The notes under the pieces are model-generated. The model searched no databases. It was given only the letters and a program-made list of their open reading frames with translations, and was not told the DNA's origin. Below are positions 1 to 12,800 of a stretch of 64,000 bases of DNA, piece after piece (the stretch's first letter is position 1; each line of letters opens with the position of its first letter). Source of the stretch: Anaeramoeba flamelloides (Eukaryota; Metamonada; Anaeramoebidae); NCBI GenBank assembly GCA_027625915.1, contig JANTQA010000023.1:6758001-6822000 (forward strand), in the 5' to 3' direction. The translations under genes were made by a program, and so were the position numbers.

Positions 1-3000
1 TTGAAATTAAATTATGATCAAGATGAATTATTTCTAACATATTTAAGCTTGCAATGGATTCAGGGATGGTTTTAAGTTCGTTTTGTGAAACTCTAAAATC
101 ACGTAATTTGACCAATGTTCCAATTTCTGGTGGTAAACTGGTGAGGAAATTATAACTGAAATTTAATTTTTCTAAATTTTCAAGTTCGCAGATCTATTTA
201 TATTTTGTTTTAAGGGTTGTTATAAAAAAAGTATTAGTTGTTGAATTAATTATCTTGGGGTATAAATAATCAGGAAAAATGTTTAAATGATTTTTCAAAA
301 AATATACAAAATTTAAAAACCAGATTATTTTGTTTTTAAATTTTTAAAAAGGATCAAATAACTATCCTTCTATTTAACATACGTTAAGATATATAAATTA
401 ACATTCAAAATTTTCGATACGGTTAAAATGGTTAAAAGAAACTACAATAATACAATTTCATTCACATTTGAAATAATTTTGATTTTTGAAAATAGTTGAA
501 TTATTTTTTTCTTTTTTGGTTTTTTTTTCGTATCATTTTTATATTATGTAACCTATTTTGTGGAATCGAAAATTTTTTTCAAATGATTATTATTAAGGTT
601 GAAGTTGAATTCTTTTTAAATAGAAAAAAAAAAATAAAAAAAAAAATTAGTTGGTAGTATCTTGACTTTTTGATCGACCAATAATTGTGGAATAGAATTT
701 CATCAAATTTATCAATACATTGTTTGTTGTGCTCAATCCAGAAATTTTAGAAACCCAAACTAAGTTTCAAATACTTCTAATGACTGTGTCTATACGCTCT
801 TTGAATTCGAAGACACACGTTTAATCCCTTTAAAATTCCCTCTTTAAACGATTAAGTGTTTTTTAGCACTTAACCCTTAACAATAAATCTTCATTTCATA
901 AATTTTTGGCACAGTATTTATTTATTTTGATTTATAATTATTTATTTATTTAGTTGTTGCTTGTGTATTGTAAATTATAAATTATTGTTATTATTTCAAT
1001 GAGCTTAAGCTTTTCATTTAGTATTTCTTCCAGAATTTTTTTAATGAGATTTTTTTTTTTTCAAAAATTGAATTTTGGTGTTTCAACAATTTATGAAGTG
1101 AGGATTTATTGTTAAGGGTTAAGTGCTAAAAAAAAACACTTAATATGTTAAAGAAAAAATTTTTAAAGTGATTAAACGTGTGTCTTCAAATTCAAAGAGT
1201 GTATAGAGATAGTCATTCGAATCGTTTGAATCTTAATTTAGTTTTCTAAAAAAAAAATAAAGAGTAAAAAAAAAAAATGAAAGAAAGTAATTATAAATTG
1301 GGATTTAGATTTAAATGAACCCTATTTAAATCAAAAAATTATAGAATGAAAAATTATAATAAATGCATTGTAAATAATTACAAGTTTAAGATTATTCCAT
1401 ATTAATAAGTTTTACAAAATAAATCAATGTAGTTTATTTTTTTTTATTATCAAAGAGAGGCGATTCAACAAAAAAACCTATTCACTTTTCCTTAGGTTTT
1501 CTTGAGTTTTCTGTTTATTTGTGAAGTTTTCTAGGTTTTTTTGAGGTTTTCTATTTATTTGTGAAGTGTTCTAGGTTTTTTTGATGTTTTCTATTTTATT
1601 TGTGAAGTGTTCTAGGTTTTTTTTACTTTTTGAAATAAACAGAAAATTTTAATAAATTTTCGGTTTATTTCTAAAAGTAAAAAAAACCTAACGAAAATCA
1701 ATAGAATTTTCAGGATAAAACAGAAAAACTCAAGAAAACCGCCGTTAGCTTTTATTGGGTTCAAAAGAATTGAGCAAAATCTATAATTTTGCTCTATTCT
1801 TTTAGATTAAAAAAAAAAAAAAATAGGCACTATACGGTACTTGACAGCACTTGATGGCACTTCCAAAAACAATAAAATCTATTTTGAGTTTCTTTTTATC
1901 CTAACTATAATGTAGGTAAGATTATAACTCATAGGATGGTTTTCCTTTAAAAAATGAAAAGAAACAATTTCTTTTTTAAACAAAGACAAAAAAAAAAAAG
2001 CGAAAGAAAAAGCAGGGAATAAAAGAGAACCAAAAACTTTTAGAAAAAAGAGGATAAAATTTTAAGAAGAGTTTTGTTTTGTGACACGAGTGTCACATGG
2101 GTTGGTGGTTGTTTCCTTCCATGTCGAAAATTTCTGGATAACTATCGTTATAAATCACAGTTATTTTAGTTATTTTTTTTTGAAAGCAAAGCTAAAATGA
2201 CAAAAAATAACCAATTTTCTCGGGATATTTGTCTTGGTTATTTTTTGTCATTTTTTACATACAAGATCATCACCACTTCAAACAAAAAAGAACTCACGCA
2301 ATTTGACACATTGTTTCGAAAATGAGAAAGATGTTTTTCTTTATGGGTGCTATAAATATCACCCTATAAAAAAAAAATATATTACTTATTTTCTCAAATT
2401 CATTCAAATAACGGCAGTTATTTATTCACAATATTTTTATTTTTTATAAAACAAAGAAAAAAAATAAAAATTCACTTTTGAAAAAAAAATCAAAAATATT
2501 TTTTTTTAATTTTATATTTTTTTTTCAATTACAACAAGCTTTTTAAATTTTTTTTTTTTATTTTGAAGTTTAATTTTTCAACAAAAATTAAATTTAAATA
2601 TATTTAGGAGACAAAACAAGGAAATAAAGTTTTAAAGTTGTGATTTTACTGAAATTCTTTAGATGGGGTATAAAAAAGAAAAGGTTTAATTTTTTCTTTT
2701 TTTTATTTAAATTTTTTGGTAACAAAAAAAAAAATAATAATAAATAAAATTTGATTTTTCTCAAGAAAGGAATTGAAATTTTTTTTTGTTTAATTATTAG
2801 ATGGTATTTCTGAAAATGATGAGAAAAAAATGAATTCAGAGGATTAAGTGTAATATCCGATAATTTTTTTTTTTTTTTATTGTTATTTAGCAGTCTATTA
2901 AACTATATATATATATATATATATATTAATACAGCCGTTCCAGCCCTTCCTTGAAAATTTATAAGACCTAGAAATTGGTTTTCTATTCTGAAATTTTTTT

Positions 3001-4804
3001 TTGACAACAAACCGTAAAATGGTTATGAAAGTTCATCATAAACCATAAAATTTTATAATAGAAGATTAAAAAGAAGTTACCCATTTTTTGGTTCCTTTAG
3101 AAACTGATAAACAAATTCATTAAAATACTTTATTAATGTGGATCTTCAATTTCCAAAATTGTTAAAATCTCAGGTTTTTACAATGTAAAAGCAAGGATTG
3201 GAAAAATACTTTCTGTGTCAAGTTTCAGGGTTTCTGTGATTTCTGTTATTTCTGTGATTTCTTTTCTTGAGAAAATTTGATTTTTGTCTTGGTTTTTCCA
3301 AAAAAAATAACTCTAATGAAGTAAGAGAAGTTGAAATTTTTATTTTATGATCGAAATTGAATTTTATATTCCAAAAAACACAATTTTATAATAGACAACC
3401 AATTTCTATGTCTGATAATATTTCGTGGCAGGGTTGGAACGGCTGAATTGTTTGTGGAGACAATGCAACAATTCAACGTAACTCAATGATCAAAAATAAT
3501 TGACAATGTGGTCTTTTAAAGTTAGTGTTATTTATTGAGAAGTGTTTTTAAATTTAGAAAATCGAGATTATTTTTCAATTTTCATTTTCATGTTCCTTAA
3601 CAAAGGTTTACTAGTTCATGTATCTCAAATTTTCTTGTTCATTTTTCATTTAAAAAATGACATAAAATGTTTTTTTGATTGATTCAAATTGGAGAATATT
3701 TTAAAGATCATTCCTTTACACTTTAAATGAGATTGGAATAAATTGTGTTGGGGTTATTTGTTAAATTGCAAAGGTAGTCCTTAAACCAGTTTGAAAAAGT
3801 TTTTTTTTTTTTATCTTTTGTCAAAATTCTTAATCTTGATCTTGATCTTTCGAGATAAGATATTTTTTTTATTCAACATAAATTACTTGGCTTGGTTTTG
3901 TTTTTACTTTGATTAGAAGACACACAATTGGGAACCTATTTAAAAAAGGAATGAAATCAAAGAGAAAAAAAATATTAACTCTTCCCAATACTAGAAAAAT
4001 TTCTTGTTCGTGGATTTGTTACAATTCCTTATGGTTGTCTGTTTTGAACTTGTCCAAAAAATAGATCTTTTTTTTTGTATTTTACACAAATGAAAAAAAG
4101 AAAAACAAAAAAAGGGATAACAGAAAAAGAAAAAGAAAAAGAAAAAGAAAAGGAAAATTATTTACTTCTAGAGGGATTTTTTCAATGTTGTTATGATCCA
4201 AAGCAAAAACGACTAATTTTGATAATTTTTCAATCCACCGAGGAACAATTGTAATTGAATTCATCCCTAAGTCGATAGTTTTGATCATTCTAAGCACAGA
4301 CATTTGCTCGGGGATCTCAGCAATTTGGTTGTCACGAAGGAAAATGGATTCAATTGAGATTAATTTTTTGAGTGAAATTGGGAGTTTTTCAAGTCTATTC
4401 CCAGACAAATAGAGTTCACGAAGATGAATTAAAGATCCTATTTCTTCAGGAATTGTCGACAATTGGTTATAGCTTAAATCTAATAGCATTAGTCGGTTCA
4501 TCTTGCCTATTTGTGATGGTATGGATGACAACTGGTTATTATCCAATTTTAAAACAGTGCATTGCTGCAATTTGCCAAAATCTGTTGGTAAATCGATCAG
4601 GTTGTTTCCAGTTAAAAAGATCCAACGTAAGTCAACAATATCACCTACAGTGCCTGGGATCGACTCCAGCTTTTGATAACTGAGATCAAGAACACCAGTG
4701 GATCTTTCAGAAGATTCTTTAATCTTTTGTGAAACTTCTTTTTGTTTCATTTTATTCTCCGATTGTGAATTGTATGAAGTTGTTTTATAAGGGTTGTTTG
4801 TCAT
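1..4804 (-). CDS. Leucine-rich-repeat protein (3' end beyond window)
   Basis: Two exons are visible: 4804-4166, coding 213 residues from MTNNPYK, and 193-1, which runs off the window. Between them is a phase-0 intron (4165-194, 3,972 bp) with donor GTAAAT and acceptor TAG. After a polar, Lys/Ser-rich stretch of about 35 residues come consecutive LRRs of 23 residues of the type LxxLxLxxNxLxxIPxxIGxLxx. The second exon continues the same register (ELENLEKLNFSYN, then SLPPEIG), which is what supports the join. The repeat type is that of Ras-suppressor/SHOC2-like and plant intracellular Ras-group LRR proteins, which are binding scaffolds in small-GTPase signalling. No enzymatic domain is seen, but one may lie beyond the edge. 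Reading on past 4166 gives only a low-complexity tail. The LRR class is certain; any specific role is not. Confidence 0.85.
747..1252. mobile_element. Foldback/MITE-like element, long inverted arms
   Basis: The left arm (about 747-905) and the right arm (about 1085-1252) are imperfect reverse complements over roughly 150 bp. Shared blocks include AAGACACACGTTTAATC on the left against GATTAAACGTGTGTCTT on the right, and GCACTTAACCCTTAACAATA against TATTGTTAAGGGTTAAGTGC. The AT-rich spacer of about 180 bp has no ORF. The structure fits a non-autonomous DNA element. Its family is unknown. Confidence 0.7.
1447..2150 (-). mobile_element. Hairpin-module cluster plus shared 280-bp tail, copy 1
   Basis: The left edge is a T-run followed by a conserved motif (GAGAGGCGATTCAACA). 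Modules rich in GTTAGGTTTTC, TTTTGAGTTTTCTATTTATT and their complements follow at about 1487-1830, then GGCACTTGACGG-like units at 1846-1866. The tail at 1870-2150 (TTTTTATCCTAACTATAAT, ACTCATAGGATGG, then TTGTTTCC) is shared with 27176-27455 and 36421-36700. The T-run reads as a poly(A) tail on the minus strand, so I assign minus orientation by inference. It has no coding capacity and is probably a non-autonomous retroelement. Confidence 0.6.
2904..2927. repeat. (TA)n microsatellite
   Basis: A pure run of alternating T and A directly left of the foldback element at 2932. Confidence 0.95.
2932..3445. mobile_element. MITE-like element with CAGCCGTTCC ends
   Basis: The left end CAGCCGTTCCAGCCC and the right end, whose complement reads CAGCCGTTCCAACCC, are terminal inverted repeats. 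They continue imperfectly for about 70 bp and include AGAAATTGGTT and TCTATT on both sides. The interior is AT-rich and non-coding. At 514 bp it fits a non-autonomous DNA transposon inside the LRR intron. Confidence 0.75.
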
Positions 4805-5462
4805 TTAGGGTGTCTATGATTTGGTTTTAGTTTTTCAAACTAAAAAAAATTTGCACCAAAAAATGGTTGTGAAAGAACAAAAGATTTGTTTGGTTTATTT
4901 TACAAAAAATGATAAAGTTGATGATTTTTTGGAATTAATTCACTAAATTTGTTGTTAAAACAATACAATTATGATCCAAGAAACAAAAAGTCAATTTCTA
5001 TCCTAATTGAATTGTTAGTATTTTTGCGATTGTAAAATTTAAGGGCGTATTCGTATCCCTAATTCTCCAGAGACATGGATGGTATCAATCCTTTTCTAAT
5101 TGATAAGAAAGATTAGAAATAGATCAGTTATTGTTGATATAAAGTCTATGTTAAAATAATTATAAACAATAACCTCTTTTTTACAAGGGGAAATTTGTTA
5201 TTTAATCATCAACCATCTTTATATTTAAATGCTATTATGGTTTAGAGTGGTTTTAATATTAATTTTTTGTTCTTTCGAATCACCACTAAAAAATGTTTCA
5301 AAAAGAGTCTAATTATCAAAAATGCAAGAGAAAAGGGGATTTAGGTAAATAATTTTTTTCTCTTTATTCAAATGTAATTTTTAATGCTTTGTTAAAGAAA
5401 AATGATGATTCAAATATGTTGTTATTACTCCAAGTCAATTGTTTTAAAAGGACAAATTTGAA

Positions 5463-5484
5463 ATATATATATATATATATATAT
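5463..5484. repeat. (TA)n microsatellite
   Basis: A run of alternating A and T in the intergenic region. Confidence 0.9.
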
Positions 5485-5660
5485 TAAAGGTTGTTTAAGG
5501 GAGTAGTCACATATAAGGAAAATTTTTCACTTTTTTACAATTTTGAAGAGGATTAGAAAATAACATTTTTTACTTTGGTTGTAACTCATTGATTTTTATT
5601 ATTGAAAATACTTCATTCATTAGATTTTTTAAATTTTTTTTTTCAAAAGTCTCGAAGATA

Positions 5661-5757
5661 TTGCCACAATAGAATGTTGAGTTGAATTGCTTAAAATAGT
5701 GTTTCGAATGTTGAATGACTTATCTTTTATCCTTATCTCAACGGTCTATTGTGGCAT
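5661..5757. repeat. Short inverted repeat, about 97 bp
   Basis: TGCCACAATAGAATGTTGAG at the left is complemented by CTCAACGGTCTATTGTGGCA at the right with two mismatches. The loop is about 55 bp. This could be a small MITE or a structured RNA. Only the fold is visible. Confidence 0.6.
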
Positions 5758-6987
5758 TTAATTTTTTCATTTTTTTTTTTTTTTTTCATTATTTTTAAGA
5801 TTTTTTTAATCCTGACAACATAAAGCAATTAGAAATATTTTTTTATCAATGACATTTGGGATAAATGGATTTTGTTTAAAAATAACAATAATATTATATT
5901 TGGGAGAATCACAAAAGAAAATACAAATGGGTTTTTATAGTTAGAAGGATTCCAAAAAAATAATAATTATCCCAAAACAAGTACTGGTTAGGATTTTAAA
6001 TACTTGGATTTGGTGGAATTGGAGAAGTGAATATAATCATATTTTATCAATTTTTTAACCAAAAAATAACAATAAGTGTTATTCGAAGAATCTAAAATTA
6101 TCTTTTCCAAAAAAAATAATATTTATTATAAAAAAAAAAAAATCGAACCAATTTTATCAATTCTTTTTTCTTTTTTTTTATATTATTTAACATTACTAAA
6201 AAAAAAAAATATCCAATTTTTTATCTAAAAAAATTTTTTAGTGAATCTATGATCACAAGCCATTAAATTAAAAATACTCTTTTCTCATCTCAATCGGTTT
6301 TTAGCGTGTTTTATGGTGTAACTATTCCCGAGGGTTGAATATTTTATTTTTATTTTTTTTTTTTTTGATCTTGAACATTTTAACACTTTCCTTTTCAAGA
6401 AACAACTTTTTCTTACTCTTTAAGGATAATAAAACAATCACTAAAAAGAATTATCGTTTTCCACTTTTTAATTTTATTGATTTAACACAAACGGTAATAA
6501 AATATTTATCACAGTTGATATGGAATAAATAATTGTTAAATTAGATACAACAGGATTTACTATTAAATCAGGGTATACAAGAATTTTTTACAAAATTTGA
6601 CAAAAAAGTAAGACCAAGAAAAATAAAAAAAGGCATTGAAGCCGACTAGAGCAAAATGGGTGAATAAATATATCATTTCTATAATATGGGGTAGAATGAG
6701 ATTGAAAGGGGGAAATGGTGAACGTGGGTTTAATGTTGGGGAAGGTATAAGAAAGAAAGTGGAGAAAGTTCTTTTTCTCTGTAATATAATAAATTTCAAT
6801 TCAAAATTTTTAACATATCAATATTCAATTTTTGAAGAAAAAAAATCACTTTTAATCAATTCTCCAAAAAAATGCCAAATTAGTACCATTTGCTAATCGG
6901 GGTGTTAACGTTTTTTTATAAATTACCTTACTTACAATACAAAAAATAAATACAGATGTCCCAAGACCACCATGAATTTTTTCCAAT

Positions 6988-7332
6988 GTCATGAAAATTT
7001 GATGTTTATATAGATTTTTAAAAAGTTGAATATACGAATAAGAAAACACATATTAAAAATATATGATCAGAAATGAGTTGATATGAAAAATAAACTCCTG
7101 ATGTTAGAGAAAAAAAAATATTTTTTAGAGTAAATTTTATATCGTTTCTTAATGAATTTTGGTGTTTATAGTCATTTTGGGTTCTGAAAATTTATTTTTT
7201 GAAAGTCAGAAAAAATGCTTGAATATTGTCTCCTTTGGGGAATTTTTTTTTCAATATGAGCTTTATTATTCATATATTCAATATTTTAAAAATCTATATC
7301 AGCATCAAAATTTGATATTGAAATAAGTTCAC
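6988..7332. repeat. Imperfect inverted repeat pair
   Basis: The left block at about 6988-7050 (AAAATTTGATGTTTATATAG and onward) matches the complement of 7256-7332 (TCAAATTTTGATGCTGATATAG and onward) over about 65 bp with scattered mismatches. This suggests an old foldback element in the intergenic region. Confidence 0.5.
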
Positions 7333-7736
7333 TCTCGCTTTGGATAGAATGTAATTATTAAAACTAATATAAATCATGAATATGTAAAAACAATTCGAGA
7401 GGGTACAAGAAAAAAATTCCTGGGTTAATTCGTTTAAAAACAATAAAAAATATTGATTGATCCAATATTAGACTTTCAACTTATTTTTTTTGAGTTCTGG
7501 TATTTTAAACAATTCAACTTTATCTCAAGATCAATCATTAATATAAAATATTTCAATCGGGTAAAACAAGTTACATAAAATATAAAATGATAACAAAAAC
7601 AAAAAACTAATAGATGATAAAATGATTTTCATATTTTTCAAAAATTAAAATTTATTTCCAATTAGAAGGGAATTGTATTAGTGTGATGGCTTGGGTGTGT
7701 TTAACTGTGTGAATAATTTTGAATTTTCATTTAAAG

Positions 7737-7926
7737 TCAGTTCCACTTATACAGGCACAAACTTCAACGAAATTTAAGGCACAATAAAATTTTCAAATCA
7801 AGACACAAAATTCTGATTCTAGTAAAATAAATTGTAAAAAAAAATTACAAATTTTGTGCGTTAATTTGAGATTTTTTTTGCCATAAATTTCGTTGAAAGT
7901 TTGTGCCTTAAAAGTGGGGCTGGCTA
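7737..7926. mobile_element. Small MITE with GGCACAAACTT ends
   Basis: The ends are inverted repeats of about 50 bp. Left reads CAGTTCCACTT, then GGCACAAACTTCAACG and AAATTTAAGGCA. The complement of the right reads CAGCCCCACTTT, then GGCACAAACTTTCAACG and AAATTTATGGCA. Total length is about 190 bp. A fragment of the same family lies at 61633-61712. Confidence 0.75.
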
Positions 7927-8889
7927 TAGGTCTTTTTAAGAATTTCTCTTTTTATGGGTAAAACTTCAACAAACCAATTCCTACATTACTTATTGTTTAT
8001 CGTTTTTGTTAATTTGTTGTTTCAATTCAGAAAACTTTACGAAATAATAAAAATGTCTATATTTTATACGTATTTAAATATGGACTATTCATATTTTTTT
8101 TTTCTATTAATTCTACTTTTTCCTTTCCTTCGCCAAAAAGAGTTATCAAAGAAATATATACTAATTTAATTTTTCTATTTTCATAAATTATCTCTTTTTA
8201 AGTCTGTTTATTGGTTTAACATTGTGTCAACTAAGAATCCTAAAAGAATGGAATTTCCCGAATTTAATTCAAGATAATAAGCTCATATTTTCTACCAAAT
8301 AATAAGTAACCTAAAACCCGAAAATTTCAATAATACCAGATTTTCATTTTTACGATCAATTAAAAATATACGTAAAAATTCAAATAAGCTACCAAAGTGC
8401 CTATTCTAAAAAAAAATAAAAAAGAGGGGGGGGGTTACTAATTTACACTTCTAAAAGGATTATTAAAAAATTGAAATCTTACATAAATTTATAAATCTTT
8501 TTTTGGAAAGCTGAAGGAAAATTTTATTTGGTTTATTGTGTAACAAATTGTATTAATAATTTAAATGGGAAGAAAATTATGAATTTTTACTGTTGGTATT
8601 TGGATTCTAAATGAGAAAAAAAATATCCACTACCTTTTCCATTTTTTAGCTTTCCTAAATTGAGTTACCAAAGAAATAGGTTATAATATAAAAACAGTAT
8701 TTGAAAAAAGAAAGTGAACTAAAGTGAAATTTTTTTACGTTTTCGAATACTTATCTCAACAATATTGTTAAAGATCCAAAAAAATGAATTTTAGGTCTTT
8801 TTGAAAATTTTAAGGTTTTAGATTTGACTGTAAATACAAACACTAGTTAGTTTTTCTAAAAATACTTATTTGTTCGTTTGAAAATTTTC

Positions 8890-9353
8890 TAACTGTTGAG
8901 AGAAAAATGTTGGAAACAGAAAAATGGTTAGGCACCATTTTTAATTGGAAACATTAGTAAAATTGAAAATCAAATCCTATTGATTACTAGGTGAATTTTA
9001 TATAAATGCAGGTTTAAATGTGTTTCAAGTTCATTAATCTGTGATTTGTGTTGAATAGTCTTTTGAATGGTTGATAACTATAGTAGATCATGCTATTTTA
9101 ACAAAAATCCAAGTTCTCGTAAAGTTTACTATTAATTCTCAAAATGGTTATTTTTAAACTTGCTTTAGATTATCAGATATAAGGTTTTGAAAAAGTAGAA
9201 TTAAGTTAATCGTTATTCTAATAAGTAGATTATTGCTATTTTCTTTAGTTATTTCACAACCAAAAGAAATTAAAAATCATTTTCAGTAATGTTCCCAATG
9301 AAAATTACTGTCGAACTATTTTTCTTTTTCCGTCATTTTTCTCTCAACAGTAA
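8890..9353. mobile_element. MITE-like element with ACTGTTGAGAGAAAAATG ends
   Basis: AACTGTTGAGAGAAAAATG at the left is matched by the complement of the right end, TACTGTTGAGAGAAAAATG. The similarity continues inward for about 75 bp (for example GGAAACATTAGTAAA against GGGAACATTACTGAA). Length is 464 bp with no coding capacity. The ACTGTTG start resembles the larger family at 18720-19597. Confidence 0.75.
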
Positions 9354-9883
9354 TTACCTTTTCATTCTTGACATGATTTAAATCTTGATGTTCAAAACCA
9401 AAAGAAGTACACTTTGACACTAACATATATTAAAGTTGATGCATTTATTGAGTATAAACGAAATTTTCCATAATTTAACTCATCCTTCAACTCAAAAACC
9501 AAATAAATCTTTTAATTCAAAAACTTTGCTGATCTGAAATCTTGATAATCTCTTTTGAAAATAAAAAGAAACCAGATTTTCACTTTTTATTCAAAAATAA
9601 TTATTGTTTGTAAATTTCATCAAACCAAATACAGGATATTTAAAAAACTTAAAAATACTTTTTGAAAAATTTCTTCGAGTAACGGTTAGTTATGTTGTTT
9701 AAATTAATTAAAACAAAAAACAAATTCATAAATGAGAAAAGATGGCTGGAGTTGGAACAACAAAAGGGTTTCTAAAAATCCTAACTCAAAGAAAATATAA
9801 AAATTTTTATTTTGGACAAAATAAAAAGTTATTTTTTCAAATTTCAACCAACTGTCCTTCTTTAAAAAAAGTAAAACAAACCA

Positions 9884-12800
9884 ATGACCACAAAAGAGAC
9901 TGTTTCAACAGAAAGCTCAGAGTACGTTGATATTTATAATGATGGCGACACTGCAAACCTCCGTTTATTAATCAATTTAAGAAATGTCTTTTCAGTACAA
10001 TTACCAAACATGCCACGTGAATACATTGCAAGAATTGTCTTTGACAAAAGGCACATCTCGATCATTGCACGAAGAAATTTTGAAGTTCATGGCGGCATTT
10101 GTTTCCGGCCATTTCCAGAACAAAAGATCATTGAAATTGTATTTTGTGCGGTTTCTTCAAAATTCCAAGGAAGGGGAATTGGCCGAAGGATCATGGATCA
10201 CGTCAAGGACTACGTGCAAAAAAGGGAATATTATGATATTTTAACCTACGCCGATAATAAGGCTGTGGGTTATTTCAAAAAACAAGGGTTTTCCAAAGAG
10301 ATAACAATTCCTGATAAAAGATGGAAAGGTTATTTAAAAGATTACGAAGGTGGTGTCTTTATGCATTGCCATCTTTATAAGCATGTAAATTATTTAGATG
10401 TAAGGAAAATGCTACAACAACAAAAAATTTGGTTAAAACAAGTCTGTTTCAAAAAATGGAAAAAGCTCCCTGTTTATAAGGGACTTGACTTCACTGGAAG
10501 AGAAAAAATTCCGCTTTCACAAATTGATGGTTTAAGTAAGATTTTTTTTTTTTTTTTAATTTTTTTTGTTTTTTGAAGCACAAGAAAAACGGATTTTGTT
10601 TTATTTTGGTTTAATATTTCTGAAAAAAATTTGAAACTTGTTCTGATCAAAAATGAGCTTTTTGTTTCTGAAATAACCTCACAATTTTTTTTTTTATTTT
10701 GTTTTTTAATCCAAAAAAAAAAAATATTTCTGTTTTTACTTTAAAATTTGATCTTTTTGAAGAAGGAATCGGACGATAACAAATAAAGTCAATTGAAAGA
10801 AAACCAGTAATTTTCTTTTTCGTTTTGTTGGTTTAAAAGTTCGCGATAAAGCTGTTTTAAAAAAGTAAAACGAAAAGTTTTTTAGAGTATTGCTAAAACT
10901 GCTTCAAACGAGTGAATTAGAAAGAATTAAGTGTAAGTTAAAAAACTTTTGGTACACACTTTTTAAAAACAGCTGTCTCTTTCTAAAAGCCTTTGACTTA
11001 AGTGAGACAATGAAACGTATTTTTTTTATATATTAAAGCCAAAAAACTTTACAGAGAATATTCGGTGTTCACAAATTTATGGTTTTGATCCAGCCCTGGT
11101 AATGTCAAAGGAAAAAAAAAAGTCTAATTAATTTTGGTTCGCTGTTGTGAAAAAAAGTGGTCGTAATGATTTATTTTTTGAAATTTTAAAAATTTACTTG
11201 AAAACCTTAGTAAAGATGATCAAAAACACCAGTATTTTTCAAGTTGATAAGAATGCAAATGGGTACCAAAGAGTTTTAATACGTAAGAAATCTTATTTCG
11301 ATTCTCATAATTTCATCAAGATCTTGATTGATCTTCTTTTAAGAGAAGTAAACTTCCTATTTCAATTTCACCAAGATCGTTAAAGAAGGATGTCTTAAAA
11401 ATAAAATTCTTATTTTTTAATATAAAAACTGGCAAAAATGAGTAAAAAGTTCATTTTTAGGGCAATTAAGATCTTATATATTACGGCTTTCAGAAATAGT
11501 CCTTAGTATTTAATCAGAATTAATTTTATGAGTAGTTGAGAAAAACTCTATTCCTATAAAGATAAAGCAATTGTGAAAATTAACCAATTTTGGAACTTGC
11601 AATTTTTAATAACAAAAGAACCTAAAAAATAGTTTTAAATTTCAAGACCAAGTGATCAAATTACCGAAGCTTTGGACTTAAAAAAATCAAATTACTAAAT
11701 CTACAACACATCACGATCATGAAAAGATTTTTTCAAAAAAAAATTAAATATTTGCTAATTTTTCACTTTTAGATAACTTCAATTATAATAAACACTATTG
11801 ACTAATAAAAGATCTTTGATCAAAAAATATTTTTAAAGATATTTTACAATTAAAGTTGAAAAATCCAATTTTACAGGTTCTATTGATTTTTTTCAATTCA
11901 ATAGTTAAAAATTTGAAAATTTTTTTCTTCTTAGTTAAGATGAAATTTATTATATTTCAAAAGAATTTTAAATTTAATAAATATCTTTCAAATAGGAAAT
12001 CAATTATTTTGACGATTAAAGAATATTTTTTCTTTTAAATTTGAAAAAAAATATTTTTTTTTTGATTTTTCCGTTAGGTTTTTTTTAATTTTTGAAATGA
12101 ACCGAAAATTTAAATAAATTTTCGGTTTATTTCTAAAGTAAAAAAAAACCTAGAACACTCCATAAATAAAATAGAAAACCTCAAAAAAACCTAGAACACT
12201 TAACAAATAAAAAAGAAAACCCCAAGAAAACCTAGAACACTTCTAGGCACTCTACGGCACACTACGAATACTTTTCATTAGGTTTTCCAGAATTTAAAAG
12301 AATTGAGCAAAATCTTTGATTTTTCTTTATTCTTTTAAATTCTGGAAACCCGCCGTTAGCTTTTTTTAATTTTAGGAATAAAAAGAAAATTTTTGAAATT
12401 TTCTTTTAATTTTTAAAATTAAAAAAAAGCTAGGCACTTGACGGCAATTTACGGACACTTTCATTAGTTTTTTTTTAATAATTGAAATTAAAGAAATTTT
12501 CTTTTTATTTCTCAAATTAAAAAAAAACGTTGTTAGCTTTTCCAGAATTTAAAAGAATTGAGTAAAATCTTTGATTTTTCTCTATTCTTTTGAACCATGG
12601 AAAAGCTAGGTACTCTACGACACTTGGCGGACACGGAATATTTATCACCAGTTATTTTTTTTTTTTTGGTATTTGAGTTTTTTTTTTAGATGGGAAGAGT
12701 GTTTTCAAAACTATAAGTCATTATATATTCAAAAAAATATCCTAAAGTTGACTTTAAAGAAAAAACATCGTCCTATCCATTTAAAATTTTATATCCCGAA

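Larger units (their letters stand above)
194..4165 (-). other. 3.97-kb intron of the LRR gene, filled with repeats
   Basis: The intron is bounded by GTAAAT and TAG and joins two in-phase LRR exons. It contains a foldback element at 747-1252, a hairpin-module cluster with its shared tail at 1447-2150, a TA microsatellite at 2904-2927 and a second foldback element at 2932-3445. I see no further coding exon in it. Confidence 0.8.
4805..9883. other. Intergenic region between LRR and GCN5 genes
   Basis: About 5.1 kb without a supportable gene. It holds a TA run at 5463-5484, a small inverted repeat at 5661-5757, an imperfect inverted pair at about 6988-7332, a MITE at 7737-7926 and another at 8890-9353. 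The remaining open frames are short, poly-F/K and without recognisable domains. It should contain the divergent promoters of both genes, but I cannot identify an element. Confidence 0.7.

Noticed and set aside
4372-4683. Plus-strand frame inside the LRR gene
   Set aside because: Shadow of the LRR exon on the other strand.
9742-9930. Open frame just upstream of and overlapping the GCN5 start
   Set aside because: Different frame, no domain. At most an upstream ORF; nothing supports translation.
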